Positions 50,154 through 59,917 of a stretch of 64,000 bases of DNA are shown in pieces; position 1 is the first letter of the stretch; the number at the start of each line of letters is the position of its first letter. The translations under genes and the position numbers were made by a program. This DNA comes from Chitinophaga sp. 180180018-3. Lineage in GTDB: Bacteria > Bacteroidota > Bacteroidia > Chitinophagales > Chitinophagaceae. The notes under the pieces are model-generated. The model did not search any database and was not told where the DNA came from. It was given only the letters and a program-made list of their open reading frames with translations. The stretch covers positions 1,674,001-1,738,000 of the forward strand of contig NZ_CP140772.1 of the NCBI RefSeq assembly GCF_037893185.1, in the 5' to 3' direction.

Positions 50154-52160
50154 ATGAAACAAAGCATCATCTCCATCATCTTATCAGCACTCCTGTTACC
50201 AGCGCTGGTAAATGCACAGATATATTACGCCGGTAAACTTCCCGCGAAAGCTACTTCTCCGGCAGGCAATACGCTTGAGAATAATGTACTGCGGCTGAAA
50301 GTAGAGGGAGGTAAGCAAATTTCCCGGATCGTTTTCGCAGCCAAACTTTCGGCAGCAACAGCCACATTTGAGAATGATCACCTGTTCCGGCTCAAATTGA
50401 AAGACGGAAAGCAGCTGACCGACCGGGAGTTTTATGTTGTGAAACAAAGCATGGCTACCCTTCCGGCAAAGCCGGGCGCAGTGCGGGGAATAGACCGCCT
50501 TCCCGGGAAGCAGCTGGTGTATGTGATTACAGATGCATCCGAAAGAATCCGCATCACGTGGAGCATGACGTTGCGCGACAACTGCAACTTCGTGCAACAC
50601 CTTTTTCATATGGAGGATCCCGGGGAACTTATTGCAGATCTTACCCTGGTGGATGTTCCCGCCGGGAATCAACCGGAGTTATCCGGTAAGGTAGATGGTT
50701 CGCCGGTGCTTGCCGGTTCCATGTTCTTTGCGTTGGAGCATCCGATGGCACAGCAGACCACCACTGCGGAAGGCGTAACCTGTAATCTGGCTGCTTCTGC
50801 TGCGTTGCGTAATGGCAACGGCTTTGATGCCAGTGTGGCCTGGGGTATTACGCCGGCCGGGCAGCTCAGAAGGGGCTTCCTGTACTACCTGGAATTGGTG
50901 AGGGCAGTGCCTTATCATGTCTTCCCACATTATAATTCATGGTATGATGTAGGATACGACGGACGCGAAATAACAGAAGCAAATGCGCTGGACCGCATCC
51001 GGATGTTTGGTGATAGTCTTGTTGCGAAACGTAAAGCAAGGATCCGCGCTTTCCTGTGGGACAGTGGTTGGGATGATTATAACCGGCTTTGGTATTTCAG
51101 CAGCCATTTACCGAATGGTTTTAAGAAGATGGACGAATTGGCGAAGAAATATCGTGCAGGCATGGCCGTATGGGTATCTCCCTGGGGCGGTTATGATGCA
51201 GAGAAAATCAGCCGGCTGGCCAGCATCAAAAGACTGAACCTGCCGTTTACGCCTAATGATAATGGTTTGAGCCTCGCTGATAAAAACTACTTCAACTATT
51301 TCAAAAAGCTGACGGAAGGATTTGTAAAGAACCAGGGCGTGATTGCTTTCAAGTTCGATGGAGTGGGCGCCGGTAACGGTGTTGGCGGTGCAGAAAAATA
51401 TGCGAAGGATGTGGAATCTTTCCTGCGGGTGATTACCGCATTGCGGCAAATAAAACCGGATTTGTATTTCAATCTTACAGTAGGTACCTGGCCCTCTCCT
51501 TACTGGCTGAATTACGGCGATGCCATCTGGCGTGCAGGTGGAGATATGGATGTACAGGGCGCCGGCACTAAACGGCAGCAATGGATCAATTACCGCGATG
51601 CGGAGGTATATAAAAACGTGGTGCAGCGTTCGCGCCTGTATCCGTTGAATGCCTTGATGTATCATGGTGTAGTGGTAAACGATCAAAGCGGTGTGGGAGC
51701 TTCCTTTAAGAACGATGATGAAGGCGTTGCGGAAGATATCTGGGAATTTTTCGGGAACGGTACCGCGATGCAGGAACTATACATCAATCCGCATCTGATG
51801 AGCAGCAGAGGCTGGGATGAACTGGCACGCGCGCTGAGATGGTCGGAGCAACACCAGGAGGTATTAGCTGATGTGCACTGGATTGGTGGAGATCCCGGCA
51901 AAGAGGAGATCTATGGTTTTGCTGCATGGGATGCGAAATCGGGTGTGATCACCTGGAGAAATCCATCCGCTCATGCGCAGAAAATAACTTTCAATCTGAA
52001 AGATGTAATGGAAATGCCTGCGGATACAAAGGCTGCCTATGATGTGCTGAATGTGGTGAAGCAGCAATCAGCCGGTACCATGCGCACCGGGGAAAATATT
52101 ACGCTGGAATTACAGCCATTTGAAGTAAAGATACTGGAGCTGAATAGCAGTAGAAAGTAA
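50154..52160 (+). CDS. Secreted GH-D-clan-like glycosidase (alpha-galactosidase fold, 'enterotoxin'-annotated group)
   Basis: A 668-residue protein with a signal peptide (ending LVNAQ, residue 21). An N-terminal beta-sandwich (about 25-260) is followed by a TIM-barrel-like region with FLWDSGWDDYN (about 300), GMAVWVSPWGGYD (about 342) and VIAFKFDGVGAGNG (D about 402), then a C-terminal beta domain. A K-x-D motif at strand 4 is typical of clan GH-D (GH27/36) and of GH101, so the aspartate in KFDGVG may be the nucleophile. I cannot place it in a named family; relatives are sometimes labelled 'enterotoxin' in databases. No SusCD pair adjoins it. Confidence 0.65.
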   Translation: MKQSIISIILSALLLPALVNAQIYYAGKLPAKATSPAGNTLENNVLRLKVEGGKQISRIVFAAKLSAATATFENDHLFRLKLKDGKQLTDREFYVVKQSMATLPAKPGAVRGIDRLPGKQLVYVITDASERIRITWSMTLRDNCNFVQHLFHMEDPGELIADLTLVDVPAGNQPELSGKVDGSPVLAGSMFFALEHPMAQQTTTAEGVTCNLAASAALRNGNGFDASVAWGITPAGQLRRGFLYYLELVRAVPYHVFPHYNSWYDVGYDGREITEANALDRIRMFGDSLVAKRKARIRAFLWDSGWDDYNRLWYFSSHLPNGFKKMDELAKKYRAGMAVWVSPWGGYDAEKISRLASIKRLNLPFTPNDNGLSLADKNYFNYFKKLTEGFVKNQGVIAFKFDGVGAGNGVGGAEKYAKDVESFLRVITALRQIKPDLYFNLTVGTWPSPYWLNYGDAIWRAGGDMDVQGAGTKRQQWINYRDAEVYKNVVQRSRLYPLNALMYHGVVVNDQSGVGASFKNDDEGVAEDIWEFFGNGTAMQELYINPHLMSSRGWDELARALRWSEQHQEVLADVHWIGGDPGKEEIYGFAAWDAKSGVITWRNPSAHAQKITFNLKDVMEMPADTKAAYDVLNVVKQQSAGTMRTGENITLELQPFEVKILELNSSRK

Positions 52161-52189
52161 GCAAAGCGTTAATCCCGTATATTTATCAT

Positions 52190-52669
52190 ATGAATAAAGT
52201 ATACAGGAAAGGAGCCACCGGAGCTTTACTGGACGAATATGAAAAAGCTGTTACTGAATTGCAACAGGTGATCCGTGATATACCGGATCACCTGTTGGTG
52301 CATATAGCAGATCCGCTTACATCGGACGACAACTGCCGGTCGGTGCAAACGGTGCTGGCGCACGTAGTTAGTTCAGCTTATAGTTATGCCATCTATATAC
52401 AGGATCTTTATCATCCGCCGGCACTGCGGCCGGAGAAGAAATTCCGGACTACAGCTGCAGATTTTGAAAAGGATTTGTCAGATGCTTTTCTGTTCACTAC
52501 TGTTGTATTTGAAAATATAAAAGACAGTGAGCTGGAGGAAAAAAAGATAGCGGCCCGATGGGGGCAGGCGTATGATATTGAACAAATGATGGAACATGCT
52601 ATTGTGCATGTGCTGCGGCACAGGCGGCAACTGGAGCGATTCCGCATATCGCTTGGCGTACCGTTATAA
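52190..52669 (+). CDS. DinB-like four-helix metalloprotein
   Basis: A 159-residue protein with three histidines in DinB spacing: VQTVLAHVV (H58) and MEHAIVHVLRHRRQLERF near the C-terminus. DinB/YfiT-like proteins are four-helix bundles that bind a metal and often act as thiol-dependent transferases. It follows the glycosidase by 29 bp and ends at a bidirectional terminator. Its own function is unknown. Confidence 0.8.
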   Translation: MNKVYRKGATGALLDEYEKAVTELQQVIRDIPDHLLVHIADPLTSDDNCRSVQTVLAHVVSSAYSYAIYIQDLYHPPALRPEKKFRTTAADFEKDLSDAFLFTTVVFENIKDSELEEKKIAARWGQAYDIEQMMEHAIVHVLRHRRQLERFRISLGVPL

Positions 52670-52674
52670 TCTGT

Positions 52675-52715
52675 AAAACGCCGCCACTCCGGCTGATCCG
52701 GGGCGGCGGCGTTTA
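52675..52715. terminator. Bidirectional terminator between dinB-like and ppsA
   Basis: AAACGCCGCC and GGCGGCGTTT form a strong stem around a 17-base loop, flanked by A-rich and T-rich ends, between two convergent genes. Confidence 0.7.
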
Positions 52716-52724
52716 GCTGCTTTT

Positions 52725-55139
52725 CTAATCTTCCGCCTCATGAATCGCTCTCACCGTTTTTAAGACTGCATCTGGTGTAACTGAAATACTATCGATACCC
52801 AATTCAACAAGGAACCGGGTGAAATCCGGAAAATCTGAAGGGCCTTGTCCGCATATGCCCACTTTCACTTTCTGTTGCTTCGCCACTTTGATCAGTTGTG
52901 ATATCATGCGTTTTACTGCCGGATTCTGTTCGTTGTAGATATTGGCTACCAGCGAAGAATCTCTGTCGAGGCCAAGTGTGAGCTGCGTCAGGTCATTGGA
53001 GCCAATAGAGAAGCCGTCGATATACGCTGAGAATTCTTCTGCCATCATGATATTAGACGGTAATTCTGCCATCAGGTATACTTCCAGGCCGTGATCACCG
53101 CGGCGCAGGCCGAATTCTTCCATCGTGGCTAATACCAATTGCAGTTCTTCCACTGTGCGGCAGAAGGGAATCATCACCACTACATTTTTCAGTCCCATCA
53201 CCTGCCGCACTTTACTGATGGCCTGGCATTCGAGTCCGAATGCGGGTTTGTAGTTGGGCGAATAGTACCGGGAAGCGCCGCGCCAGCCGATCATCGGATT
53301 TTCTTCTGTAGGCTCAAAGTATTTTCCTCCCAGCAGATTAAAGTATTCATTGCTTTTGAAATCAGAGAAACGTACAATTACTTTTTCGGGATAGAAGGCT
53401 GCGGCTATTTTCCCAATGCCATAAGCCAGTTTATTAACGAAGTAGCTGGTTTCATTTTCGTGCCCTTGTATCAGCTGCGCGATGCTGGCTGAGAGGGCTG
53501 CATCGTTCAGCTCTTTGTGATGTAATAACGCCAGCGGATGTACCTTGATGTAGTTGTTGATGATGAACTCTTCCCTGGCCAGTCCTACGCCGCGGTTGGG
53601 CAGATGCGCGAACTGGAAAGCCATAGAAGGAGAGCCTACATTCAGCATCAGCGGGGTACGGATGGCCGGGAGTGTGGAAAGATCCAGCTGTTCTTCGCGG
53701 AAAGGGAGTATGCCGTCATATACGATGCCATCGGTTCCTTCGGCGCAGCTGACGGTGATAGCCTGACCATCGTTTAGTTTTTCGGTAGCATCGCCGCAGC
53801 CAACGATGGCAGGGATGCCCATTTCACGCGCTACAATGGCAGCATGACAGGTACGCCCGCCTTTGTTGGTAACAATAGCCGACGCCATTTTCATGATCGG
53901 CTCCCAGTCGGGATCTGTCATATCTGTTACGAGTACATCACCTGGCTTGAATTCGCTGCCGGTGATAAGGCGATTATCAAGAGAAAAGAGGATGTTGACG
54001 TTGCCGGCAGCTATTTTATCACCCACGGCAATGCCTTTCACCAGCTGCCGGGCCGGCACGCCGTTGGTTTCCATCGTATAGGTGGTGATCAGGTGATGCT
54101 CTTTCCGGGAATGAATGGTTTCCGGCCGCGCCTGTACAATGTACAGCTCATTAGTAAGACCGTCTACCGCCCATTCGATATCCATCGGGCACCAGCGCTC
54201 TTTCTTTGCTGAATAGTATTCCTCAATGCAGCGCACCCATGTGGCCAGCTGCATGATCTGTGCATCGCTCAGGCAGAAGCTGTGTTGTTGTTTCTTTTCT
54301 ACCGGTATAATCTTCGTTCTTTCGTCGCTGCTTTCACCATATACCATCTTCTTATCTTTCACGCCCAGTTTTTTCTCTACAATGGGTGTGAAACCCTGTT
54401 GCATACAGGGTTTGAATACAATGAACTCATCGGGGGAAACAGCTCCCTGTACTACCATCTCGCCTAAACCAAAAGATCCGTTAATGACTACTACCTCTTT
54501 GAATCCTGATTCCGTATCCAGTGAGAAGGCCACACCGGAGGCACCCAGATCGGCACGTACCATTTTCTGCACACAAACGGATAAGCCTATACTAAAATGA
54601 TCATAGCCGAAATTCTGCCGGTAGCTGATAGCCCTGTCGGTGAACAGCGAGGCGAAACAGTTTCTTACAGCATCTATCAGTGCAGCCGGACCTCTTACAT
54701 TCAGGAATGTTTCCTGCTGGCCTGCGAAAGAAGCATCTGGCAAGTCTTCCGCAGTAGCGGAGGATCTCACGGCTACGTCGGTTTGTTCCTGATCGTATTG
54801 CTTAGACAGTGCATAGTAGGCAGCGATGATCTCTTCGCTCAGCTCATGCGGAAAGCGCGTGCTGCTGATCGCCTGCCTGATTTTCTGACCTGCGCGGCGC
54901 AGGGTAACAATGTCGGAGAAGTCGACCGTGGCGATCTGCTCCGCGATGAATTGTTCCAACCCGCTATGTTTGAGAAAGTCGTAATAAGCTTTGGTGGTGA
55001 TGGCAAAGCCCGCCGGAACGGCGACTCCTGCTTTCGACAAGTTGGCAATCATTTCTCCCAGGGAAGCGGATTTACCGCCCACAAGGGCAATAGCATCCAT
55101 ACCTACCGTTTCCAACGGCAGTACAATTCTTTCGCTCAT
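52725..55139 (-). CDS. ppsA: Phosphoenolpyruvate synthase (pyruvate, water dikinase)
   Basis: An 804-residue protein in the usual PPS order: an ATP-grasp N-terminal domain (LVGGKSASLGEMIANL, AVRSSATAEDLPDASFAGQQ), a phosphohistidine swivel domain with GGRTCHAAIVAREMGIPAIV (H about 432), and a C-terminal PEP/pyruvate TIM barrel (FSIGSNDLTQLTLGLDRDS, VGICGQGPSDFPDF). It converts pyruvate to PEP with ATP for gluconeogenesis. The motifs favour PPS over pyruvate, phosphate dikinase. It is divergent from an Lrp-type regulator, which may control it, and ends at the terminator shared with the DinB-like gene. Confidence 0.95.
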   Translation of the reverse strand: MSERIVLPLETVGMDAIALVGGKSASLGEMIANLSKAGVAVPAGFAITTKAYYDFLKHSGLEQFIAEQIATVDFSDIVTLRRAGQKIRQAISSTRFPHELSEEIIAAYYALSKQYDQEQTDVAVRSSATAEDLPDASFAGQQETFLNVRGPAALIDAVRNCFASLFTDRAISYRQNFGYDHFSIGLSVCVQKMVRADLGASGVAFSLDTESGFKEVVVINGSFGLGEMVVQGAVSPDEFIVFKPCMQQGFTPIVEKKLGVKDKKMVYGESSDERTKIIPVEKKQQHSFCLSDAQIMQLATWVRCIEEYYSAKKERWCPMDIEWAVDGLTNELYIVQARPETIHSRKEHHLITTYTMETNGVPARQLVKGIAVGDKIAAGNVNILFSLDNRLITGSEFKPGDVLVTDMTDPDWEPIMKMASAIVTNKGGRTCHAAIVAREMGIPAIVGCGDATEKLNDGQAITVSCAEGTDGIVYDGILPFREEQLDLSTLPAIRTPLMLNVGSPSMAFQFAHLPNRGVGLAREEFIINNYIKVHPLALLHHKELNDAALSASIAQLIQGHENETSYFVNKLAYGIGKIAAAFYPEKVIVRFSDFKSNEYFNLLGGKYFEPTEENPMIGWRGASRYYSPNYKPAFGLECQAISKVRQVMGLKNVVVMIPFCRTVEELQLVLATMEEFGLRRGDHGLEVYLMAELPSNIMMAEEFSAYIDGFSIGSNDLTQLTLGLDRDSSLVANIYNEQNPAVKRMISQLIKVAKQQKVKVGICGQGPSDFPDFTRFLVELGIDSISVTPDAVLKTVRAIHEAED

Positions 55140-55305
55140 GTAAAATGAGTTTAATCTGTGATTGATAATATGGAAGGAGTTTGACGTCTTCCAAACGTGG
55201 TGTATTTGTATGTCCCTAGCAATTTATAACACAACAACGTTTTAATTTGTTTGCTTTTTTAAAAGCGAAAATAAAACTGAAAAAAGCCGCTATGTCCGAC
55301 TTTTT

Positions 55306-55338
55306 TTTGCTAAATCATTTGCAGTATCCCTATTTTTG
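55306..55338 (+). promoter_or_regulatory. Bacteroidota-type promoter for the Lrp regulator
   Basis: TTTG (55306-55309) and TATTTTTG (55331-55338) are separated by 21 bases and precede the ATG at 55352 by 13 bases. The rest of the 212-bp ppsA/lrp gap is A+T-rich with no clear symmetric operator. Confidence 0.5.
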
Positions 55339-55351
55339 AAAAAAAATCGCC

Positions 55352-55855
55352 ATGAGTTTCATTCCTGACCAGATTGATATGTGTATAATGGACATATTGC
55401 AAGAGGACGCCAGGACAACCAACAAAGAAATTGCTTCCAGGTTAGGTAAGTCTGTTACTTCTATATTTGAAAGGGTAAAGCGGCTGGAGGCCGAAGGGTA
55501 TATTTTACGCTATATCGCTGTATTAAATAAGAACAAGCTGGGTAAGAACCTGGTGGCTTATACGAGTGTGACGCTGAAGGAGCATGGGCACGACAGGCTG
55601 GTGGCGTTTGAGCAGAAGATCAACACCTTTCCTGAAGTGATGGAATGTTATAAGATGAACGGGCAGTTCGATTATCTGCTGAAAGTGTTGGTAGCGGATA
55701 TGGAGGCCTATGAATTGTTTAATATCAATAAATTATCCAAGCTGGAGAATATCTCGAAGATCCGCAGCCTGTTTGTTTTAGCAGAAACCAAGCAGGAAGT
55801 GGAATTGCCATTAAAAGCTGCCTTGCCCGTTAAACTGCAACACAAAAATAAATAA
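55352..55855 (+). CDS. Lrp/AsnC family transcriptional regulator
   Basis: A 167-residue protein. The N-terminal helix-turn-helix is DARTTNKEIASRLGKSVTSI followed by FERVKRLEAEGYI; the C-terminal RAM effector domain starts near residue 65 (VAYTSVTLKEHGHDRL) and has MECYKMNGQFDYLLKVLV. Lrp/AsnC regulators respond to amino acids. It is divergent from ppsA, so control of gluconeogenesis from amino acids is plausible. It converges on the GH127 gene with 10 bp between stops. Confidence 0.93.
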   Translation: MSFIPDQIDMCIMDILQEDARTTNKEIASRLGKSVTSIFERVKRLEAEGYILRYIAVLNKNKLGKNLVAYTSVTLKEHGHDRLVAFEQKINTFPEVMECYKMNGQFDYLLKVLVADMEAYELFNINKLSKLENISKIRSLFVLAETKQEVELPLKAALPVKLQHKNK

Positions 55856-55865
55856 TCTTAAAAAG

Positions 55866-57899
55866 TTATCTGCCGTTGACCACCGGAAATTGAGAGATAC
55901 GCAGATGTGTACAACCATATGGTACCAGGATGATATCTTCTTCATCTCCTGTCTCCATACCATAAATAATACTATAAGGAACAGGGCCTGCCATCTCATT
56001 ATATAATTGCCAGGAAGGAATACGTTTGGCTTTTGTTTTTATATAGACAGCTGATTGATCGGGATTCCACGGCCAGGCGGGCAGCTGACCGTTTTTTACG
56101 ACTGTATAGCGTTCATTCATTTTATCGTCCGGAGTGCTGATCAGGGCATAGTTCCAGGGAGTAGTGGGTCTTACTTCAAAATATTGCTGACCATAGTCGA
56201 CCGGGTCTTTATCGTTTTTTACATCACGCATCTCTTCTCCGATTTTCAGCGCATAGGTAAGTGGACCGCGTTCCACTGACATAGTGTTTTCGAACCAGTT
56301 TTGCCGGAAGATATGCATAGGCAGCAGTAGTTCCACTACATCGCCCGTTTGCCAGCTGCGTTCAATTTTTACCACCTGGTTGCCGGTAGCATCCTGCCAG
56401 TGCCGGCCATTGATGCTGATGCTGCCTTTTTTACACCAGGCGGGTATGCGCAGGTGAAAGGGGAAACTGGTTTTACTTGGACAGCTGATCCGGAAGCTGA
56501 TTTTTTCGTCGAAGGGATAGTTGGTGATTTCCTGTATGGTGACAGGTGTTTGGCCGCCTGCATATATTTTTACGCTACTGGGTGCGTATACAAGTGCAGC
56601 CACGCCGCTGTCGGCCGTGGCGTACCAGAGGTTCTGTGTAAACTTGGGCCAACCCTGATGCATATTGGACGTACAGCAGGGATAACCGCTGAGTAATCCA
56701 TAGCAAAGGTCGGTACCGCTGTGGTTCACATCAAAATTACGGATATGCCTGGTGGCCATCACCTGGTTAGCCTGCTGAAAATACTGGCGATGCATGAAAT
56801 CGGCCGTGATCTGGCTTGGGAGGGCGTTGTAGGCAATTTTCTCCAGCTGGTCAGCATACCTCACCTCGCCGCTGACCTCCAGGATACTTTCCAGGGAGAA
56901 CATCATTTCCACGGCGCTGCAAAGTTCAGCGCCCTGGGTAGGATTGTTGCCATGGAGGGCTTCATCGCCACCATACAGGCCGTGGGCCATTCCGTTGAAC
57001 CGCTGCAGATCGTCGAAGCCTTTTGAAGTGGCTTCAGTATACATCTTATCCGGGTGCTGCTGATAGTATATCATCGGCTCCTTGATGCCCTGAGCGAGGT
57101 TAACGCCATGAATGCTTCCCTGTGTCGATAACAGGGCGGTATGCAGGAATGCATTGGTATAGTCGAAGGTTTGTTTATGAATCAGCTCTGCGAGATCCAG
57201 CAGAAAGTGGTCGCCGGTGATATTGTACAGCCAGTATACCACCATGAGGTTGTCGCCGGCGCGGTAGCGTGCCCAGAACGTCCAGTGGTCCAGCGGAAAC
57301 TGTGGCAATTCTTTCAGCTGGTAGCGGAAGTATTTCGTCAGCATGCTGATGACGCGTTGATCGCCGGTGGCCTCATAATATTGTTTGAGTACTTTCAGCA
57401 TAACCATCTTCGGCCACCAGTCGCGGCTATTGTCGCGCTGTATACCCGGTTCATTGTTGGGATAATCCTTTGATGGGCCGAAGTATCCGTCGGCCTGCTG
57501 GCTGCGGATCGACCATTCCACCCAGGGCTTTACTTTGGCAATCAGCGCAGTGTCTTTAAGAATATAGGCTAAAGGTAAGAGTCCGTCTATCCAGTAGGGC
57601 CCCCGTTCCCATTGGTCCCCATCGCCTCCCAGCCAGCCGTTCCGCTGGTTCATGACCAGCGGATATAATTTATCCAGCTGTCCGGTAGCACCGTTTTTCT
57701 GGGCTATCAGCATATTCTTCAGCCATCCTTCCGGGGAGATGGCGCCCAGGGGTAACATGACATAAGGTTTTCGGTACAGGGGAGCGCGGTTGGTTAAATA
57801 ATGTGGCACAGGTTCACTGTTCTTTTTCCCCTGTGCCACGGATTGCAACGTTAGAAACAGACTAAGTGATATCGTGGAAGTTAAAGCAATAAATTTCAT
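55866..57899 (-). CDS. GH127-family glycoside hydrolase (beta-L-arabinofuranosidase-like)
   Basis: A 677-residue secreted protein with a signal peptide (ending SVAQ, about residue 22). The (alpha/alpha)6 barrel includes YWIDGLLPLAYILKD and RDWWPKMVMLKVLKQYYEAT. The metal/thiol site of GH127 is visible as GAELCSAVEMM (Glu-x-Cys) and GYPCCTSNMHQGW (Cys-Cys), matching Glu338/Cys340/Cys417/Cys418 of the Bifidobacterium enzyme HypBA1. Beta-sandwich domains follow. It would release L-arabinofuranose or a related sugar from plant glycans. It stands without transport genes. Confidence 0.88.
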   Translation of the reverse strand: MKFIALTSTISLSLFLTLQSVAQGKKNSEPVPHYLTNRAPLYRKPYVMLPLGAISPEGWLKNMLIAQKNGATGQLDKLYPLVMNQRNGWLGGDGDQWERGPYWIDGLLPLAYILKDTALIAKVKPWVEWSIRSQQADGYFGPSKDYPNNEPGIQRDNSRDWWPKMVMLKVLKQYYEATGDQRVISMLTKYFRYQLKELPQFPLDHWTFWARYRAGDNLMVVYWLYNITGDHFLLDLAELIHKQTFDYTNAFLHTALLSTQGSIHGVNLAQGIKEPMIYYQQHPDKMYTEATSKGFDDLQRFNGMAHGLYGGDEALHGNNPTQGAELCSAVEMMFSLESILEVSGEVRYADQLEKIAYNALPSQITADFMHRQYFQQANQVMATRHIRNFDVNHSGTDLCYGLLSGYPCCTSNMHQGWPKFTQNLWYATADSGVAALVYAPSSVKIYAGGQTPVTIQEITNYPFDEKISFRISCPSKTSFPFHLRIPAWCKKGSISINGRHWQDATGNQVVKIERSWQTGDVVELLLPMHIFRQNWFENTMSVERGPLTYALKIGEEMRDVKNDKDPVDYGQQYFEVRPTTPWNYALISTPDDKMNERYTVVKNGQLPAWPWNPDQSAVYIKTKAKRIPSWQLYNEMAGPVPYSIIYGMETGDEEDIILVPYGCTHLRISQFPVVNGR

Positions 57900-58019
57900 A
57901 CAACGGCTAAAATAGCGGGATTATCTATCGGTAGCTATTCCATTTGCCTCAATCTTTCTATAAAATGTCTCGTTCCCTGAAACAAATGGCATCCGGTTAA
58001 AATCCTGTATTTTCGCACC

Positions 58020-58910
58020 ATGAAAAACACCTGTTTTATGCATCTATACAAGGCAGTAGCATTACCATTATTCCTGCTTACCCTGCAACCCGCCGCTGTT
58101 AGTGGCCACCATATTTCTCCTGCCGCTGTAGTGGAGGCTCCCAGGCCGAAGCCAGGGTTTTCCCTGGGCCAGGGCATTGATATGATCGTAAAAGCCCTGG
58201 GGCTGAATATCGACAATATCCGGTTCATCAAGGCGCCGCAGGCAACAGATTACTTTAGCAAGGCCAATAACAAAGCATCTTATGCGCCGTCGCTGATTAT
58301 TGCGGGTGTTAAGGGGATGGAATCCGTGCGGGAGCAAAATCCCGAGACTCCGGCTACGAGGGAGTTATTTGCCCAGGCATTGTACGATGCCATTCAATCT
58401 ACCGGCCAATACCCGGTAAATATGATGTGGATCATTATCAAAGACGAGAAAGCATTCAAAAATAACGGTATTAACGCGGTGCAAACGTTGATTAAGTTTA
58501 ACGTGGTATCCCTTCAAAATGGCAACTTCCGGCCAACGGCCAACATTACAAAGGCAGAGGCGGAACAGATGGTGAAGAAGGCAGCAGAATTTGTAGCCTC
58601 CCATGCCCGTACTACCAATGCGGATGCCAATGCTAATGCCGGACAAGGCAGCAGCAACGGTGTCACATTCACCAGCACTCCTGTGAACGACAAGGTGACC
58701 AGCGTAGTAATTTCCGCAGGCGAGAAGCCTACTTCCGGCTATGAACTGCATGTTATCAGCATCACCTTTACGCCTGCCAAACAAGCGATCATACATTATA
58801 AACTGACTACCCCTCCCCAGGGCAGTATGAACCTGCAGGTAATCAGTGAACCAAAGGCAGAAGCTTTTGTGCCGGCAGGATACCAGATTGAAATTAAGAA
58901 AGAAGAATAG
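58020..58910 (+). CDS. Secreted protein with SLH-like and PrcB-like C-terminal domains
   Basis: A 296-residue protein with a signal peptide (about 1-29). Residues about 45-195 look like S-layer-homology or related helical sequence (NITKAEAEQMVKKAAEFVAS). A low-complexity linker (TTNADANANAGQGSSNG) leads to a beta domain with SVVISAGEKPTSGYELHVIS, the consensus of the PrcB C-terminal domain. PrcB was described as a protease-complex subunit; the domain also occurs alone. It is probably periplasmic or surface-bound. Hairpin E starts right after its stop. Confidence 0.7.
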   Translation: MKNTCFMHLYKAVALPLFLLTLQPAAVSGHHISPAAVVEAPRPKPGFSLGQGIDMIVKALGLNIDNIRFIKAPQATDYFSKANNKASYAPSLIIAGVKGMESVREQNPETPATRELFAQALYDAIQSTGQYPVNMMWIIIKDEKAFKNNGINAVQTLIKFNVVSLQNGNFRPTANITKAEAEQMVKKAAEFVASHARTTNADANANAGQGSSNGVTFTSTPVNDKVTSVVISAGEKPTSGYELHVISITFTPAKQAIIHYKLTTPPQGSMNLQVISEPKAEAFVPAGYQIEIKKEE

Positions 58911-58984
58911 AGCATTAAGAAACGGAGCGGAGACCTAAGCGATTTATACTATTTGCTTAGGTCTTCGCGTTTTTTCTTAATGCT
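58911..58984 (+). repeat. Intergenic hairpin E between convergent genes
   Basis: AGCATTAAGAAA (58911-58922) pairs with TTTCTTAATGCT (58973-58984) and AGACCTAAGC (58931-58940) with GCTTAGGTCT (58955-58964). Of the five mismatches between them, three are G-U in plus RNA. The inner stem ACCTAAGCG resembles that of hairpin B. The right arm overlaps the stop codon of the convergent dehydrogenase gene, so it can end both transcripts. Confidence 0.8.
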
Positions 58985-59825
58985 TCATTCCTCCTATCAC
59001 AGTCCAATCCTTATTTCCGTTTCCTTCACTGATCCATTTGTCCATTTCTGCGGCGATGGCTGGAAGTACCGCCAGTGGCTGGCCGGCTTTCTGAGCGGCA
59101 TCGATGAACAGCTGGGTGTCTTTCCTTGCCATGCTTAATTCCCAGGAAGGGTTGTCGTAGTCGCCGGAAGTCATGCGCTGCAGGCGCGTCGAGAGAGCAT
59201 TGCCCGGGTTCCAGGCGGTGAAGAGGGAATTGATATCGTTAAGGGGAACATTGAGGGCTCTGGCAAGGGATAGTGTGTCGGCCAGGCCGGCAGTAAGGCC
59301 TACCAGGAAGCTGTTGCCGATAAGTTTCATGGCGGCGGCTTTGCCAGTGGTATCTCCGAAGTTGATCACTTTCCCGGTCATTTTAGCCAGTGCGGCTTCC
59401 CAGGAACTGATCACCTGCTGATCGCCGGAAACGAGCATATATCCGGTACTGTCGAGCGCATTGGAAGGACCCATGAATACGGGGGCGTGGAGATAGGTAA
59501 AACCACGGTCTTTCCACGCTTTGGTGCGTTGTACAGCGCCATCGGCGGAAGTAGTGGTATGATCGATGATCACTGCGCCGGGAGTGAGGCCGGGAGCGGC
59601 AGCTGCCAGTACTTCATCTACTGTATGATCATCCTTCAGGGTAAGATGTATGCGGGTAACGCCTTGCGCTGCCGCTGCAGGGGAAGGACAAACCCTGACG
59701 CCATAAGCTTCCAGTGCGCTGGCTTTGGAGGTGGTGCGGTTCCATACCTGTACCTGTTCTCCTTTACTGATCAGAGCCCTCACGAAATTTGACCCCAGAA
59801 GGCCCATACCTAAGAATGCTATCAT
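58977..59825 (-). CDS. NAD(P)-dependent oxidoreductase of the 3-hydroxyisobutyrate dehydrogenase family
   Basis: A 282-residue protein. IAFLGMGLLGSNFVRALI is the N-terminal Rossmann GxGxxG loop, DHTTTSADGA is the conserved substrate-side loop, and TGKAAAMKLIGNSFLVG has the catalytic lysine and asparagine (K-x3-N). Members reduce or oxidise short beta-hydroxy acids, or act as imine reductases; the substrate is not clear. Its stop codon is inside hairpin E. Confidence 0.92.
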   Translation of the reverse strand: MIAFLGMGLLGSNFVRALISKGEQVQVWNRTTSKASALEAYGVRVCPSPAAAAQGVTRIHLTLKDDHTVDEVLAAAAPGLTPGAVIIDHTTTSADGAVQRTKAWKDRGFTYLHAPVFMGPSNALDSTGYMLVSGDQQVISSWEAALAKMTGKVINFGDTTGKAAAMKLIGNSFLVGLTAGLADTLSLARALNVPLNDINSLFTAWNPGNALSTRLQRMTSGDYDNPSWELSMARKDTQLFIDAAQKAGQPLAVLPAIAAEMDKWISEGNGNKDWTVIGGMKH

Positions 59826-59917
59826 AACCTTTTTTTTCCGAAGGTAGGAAAAAGCAGGAGGAAGAATGGAGGTTTACAAAACCGGATTTTCTGGGAGGGA
59901 ACTGCTATTTTTACAGC

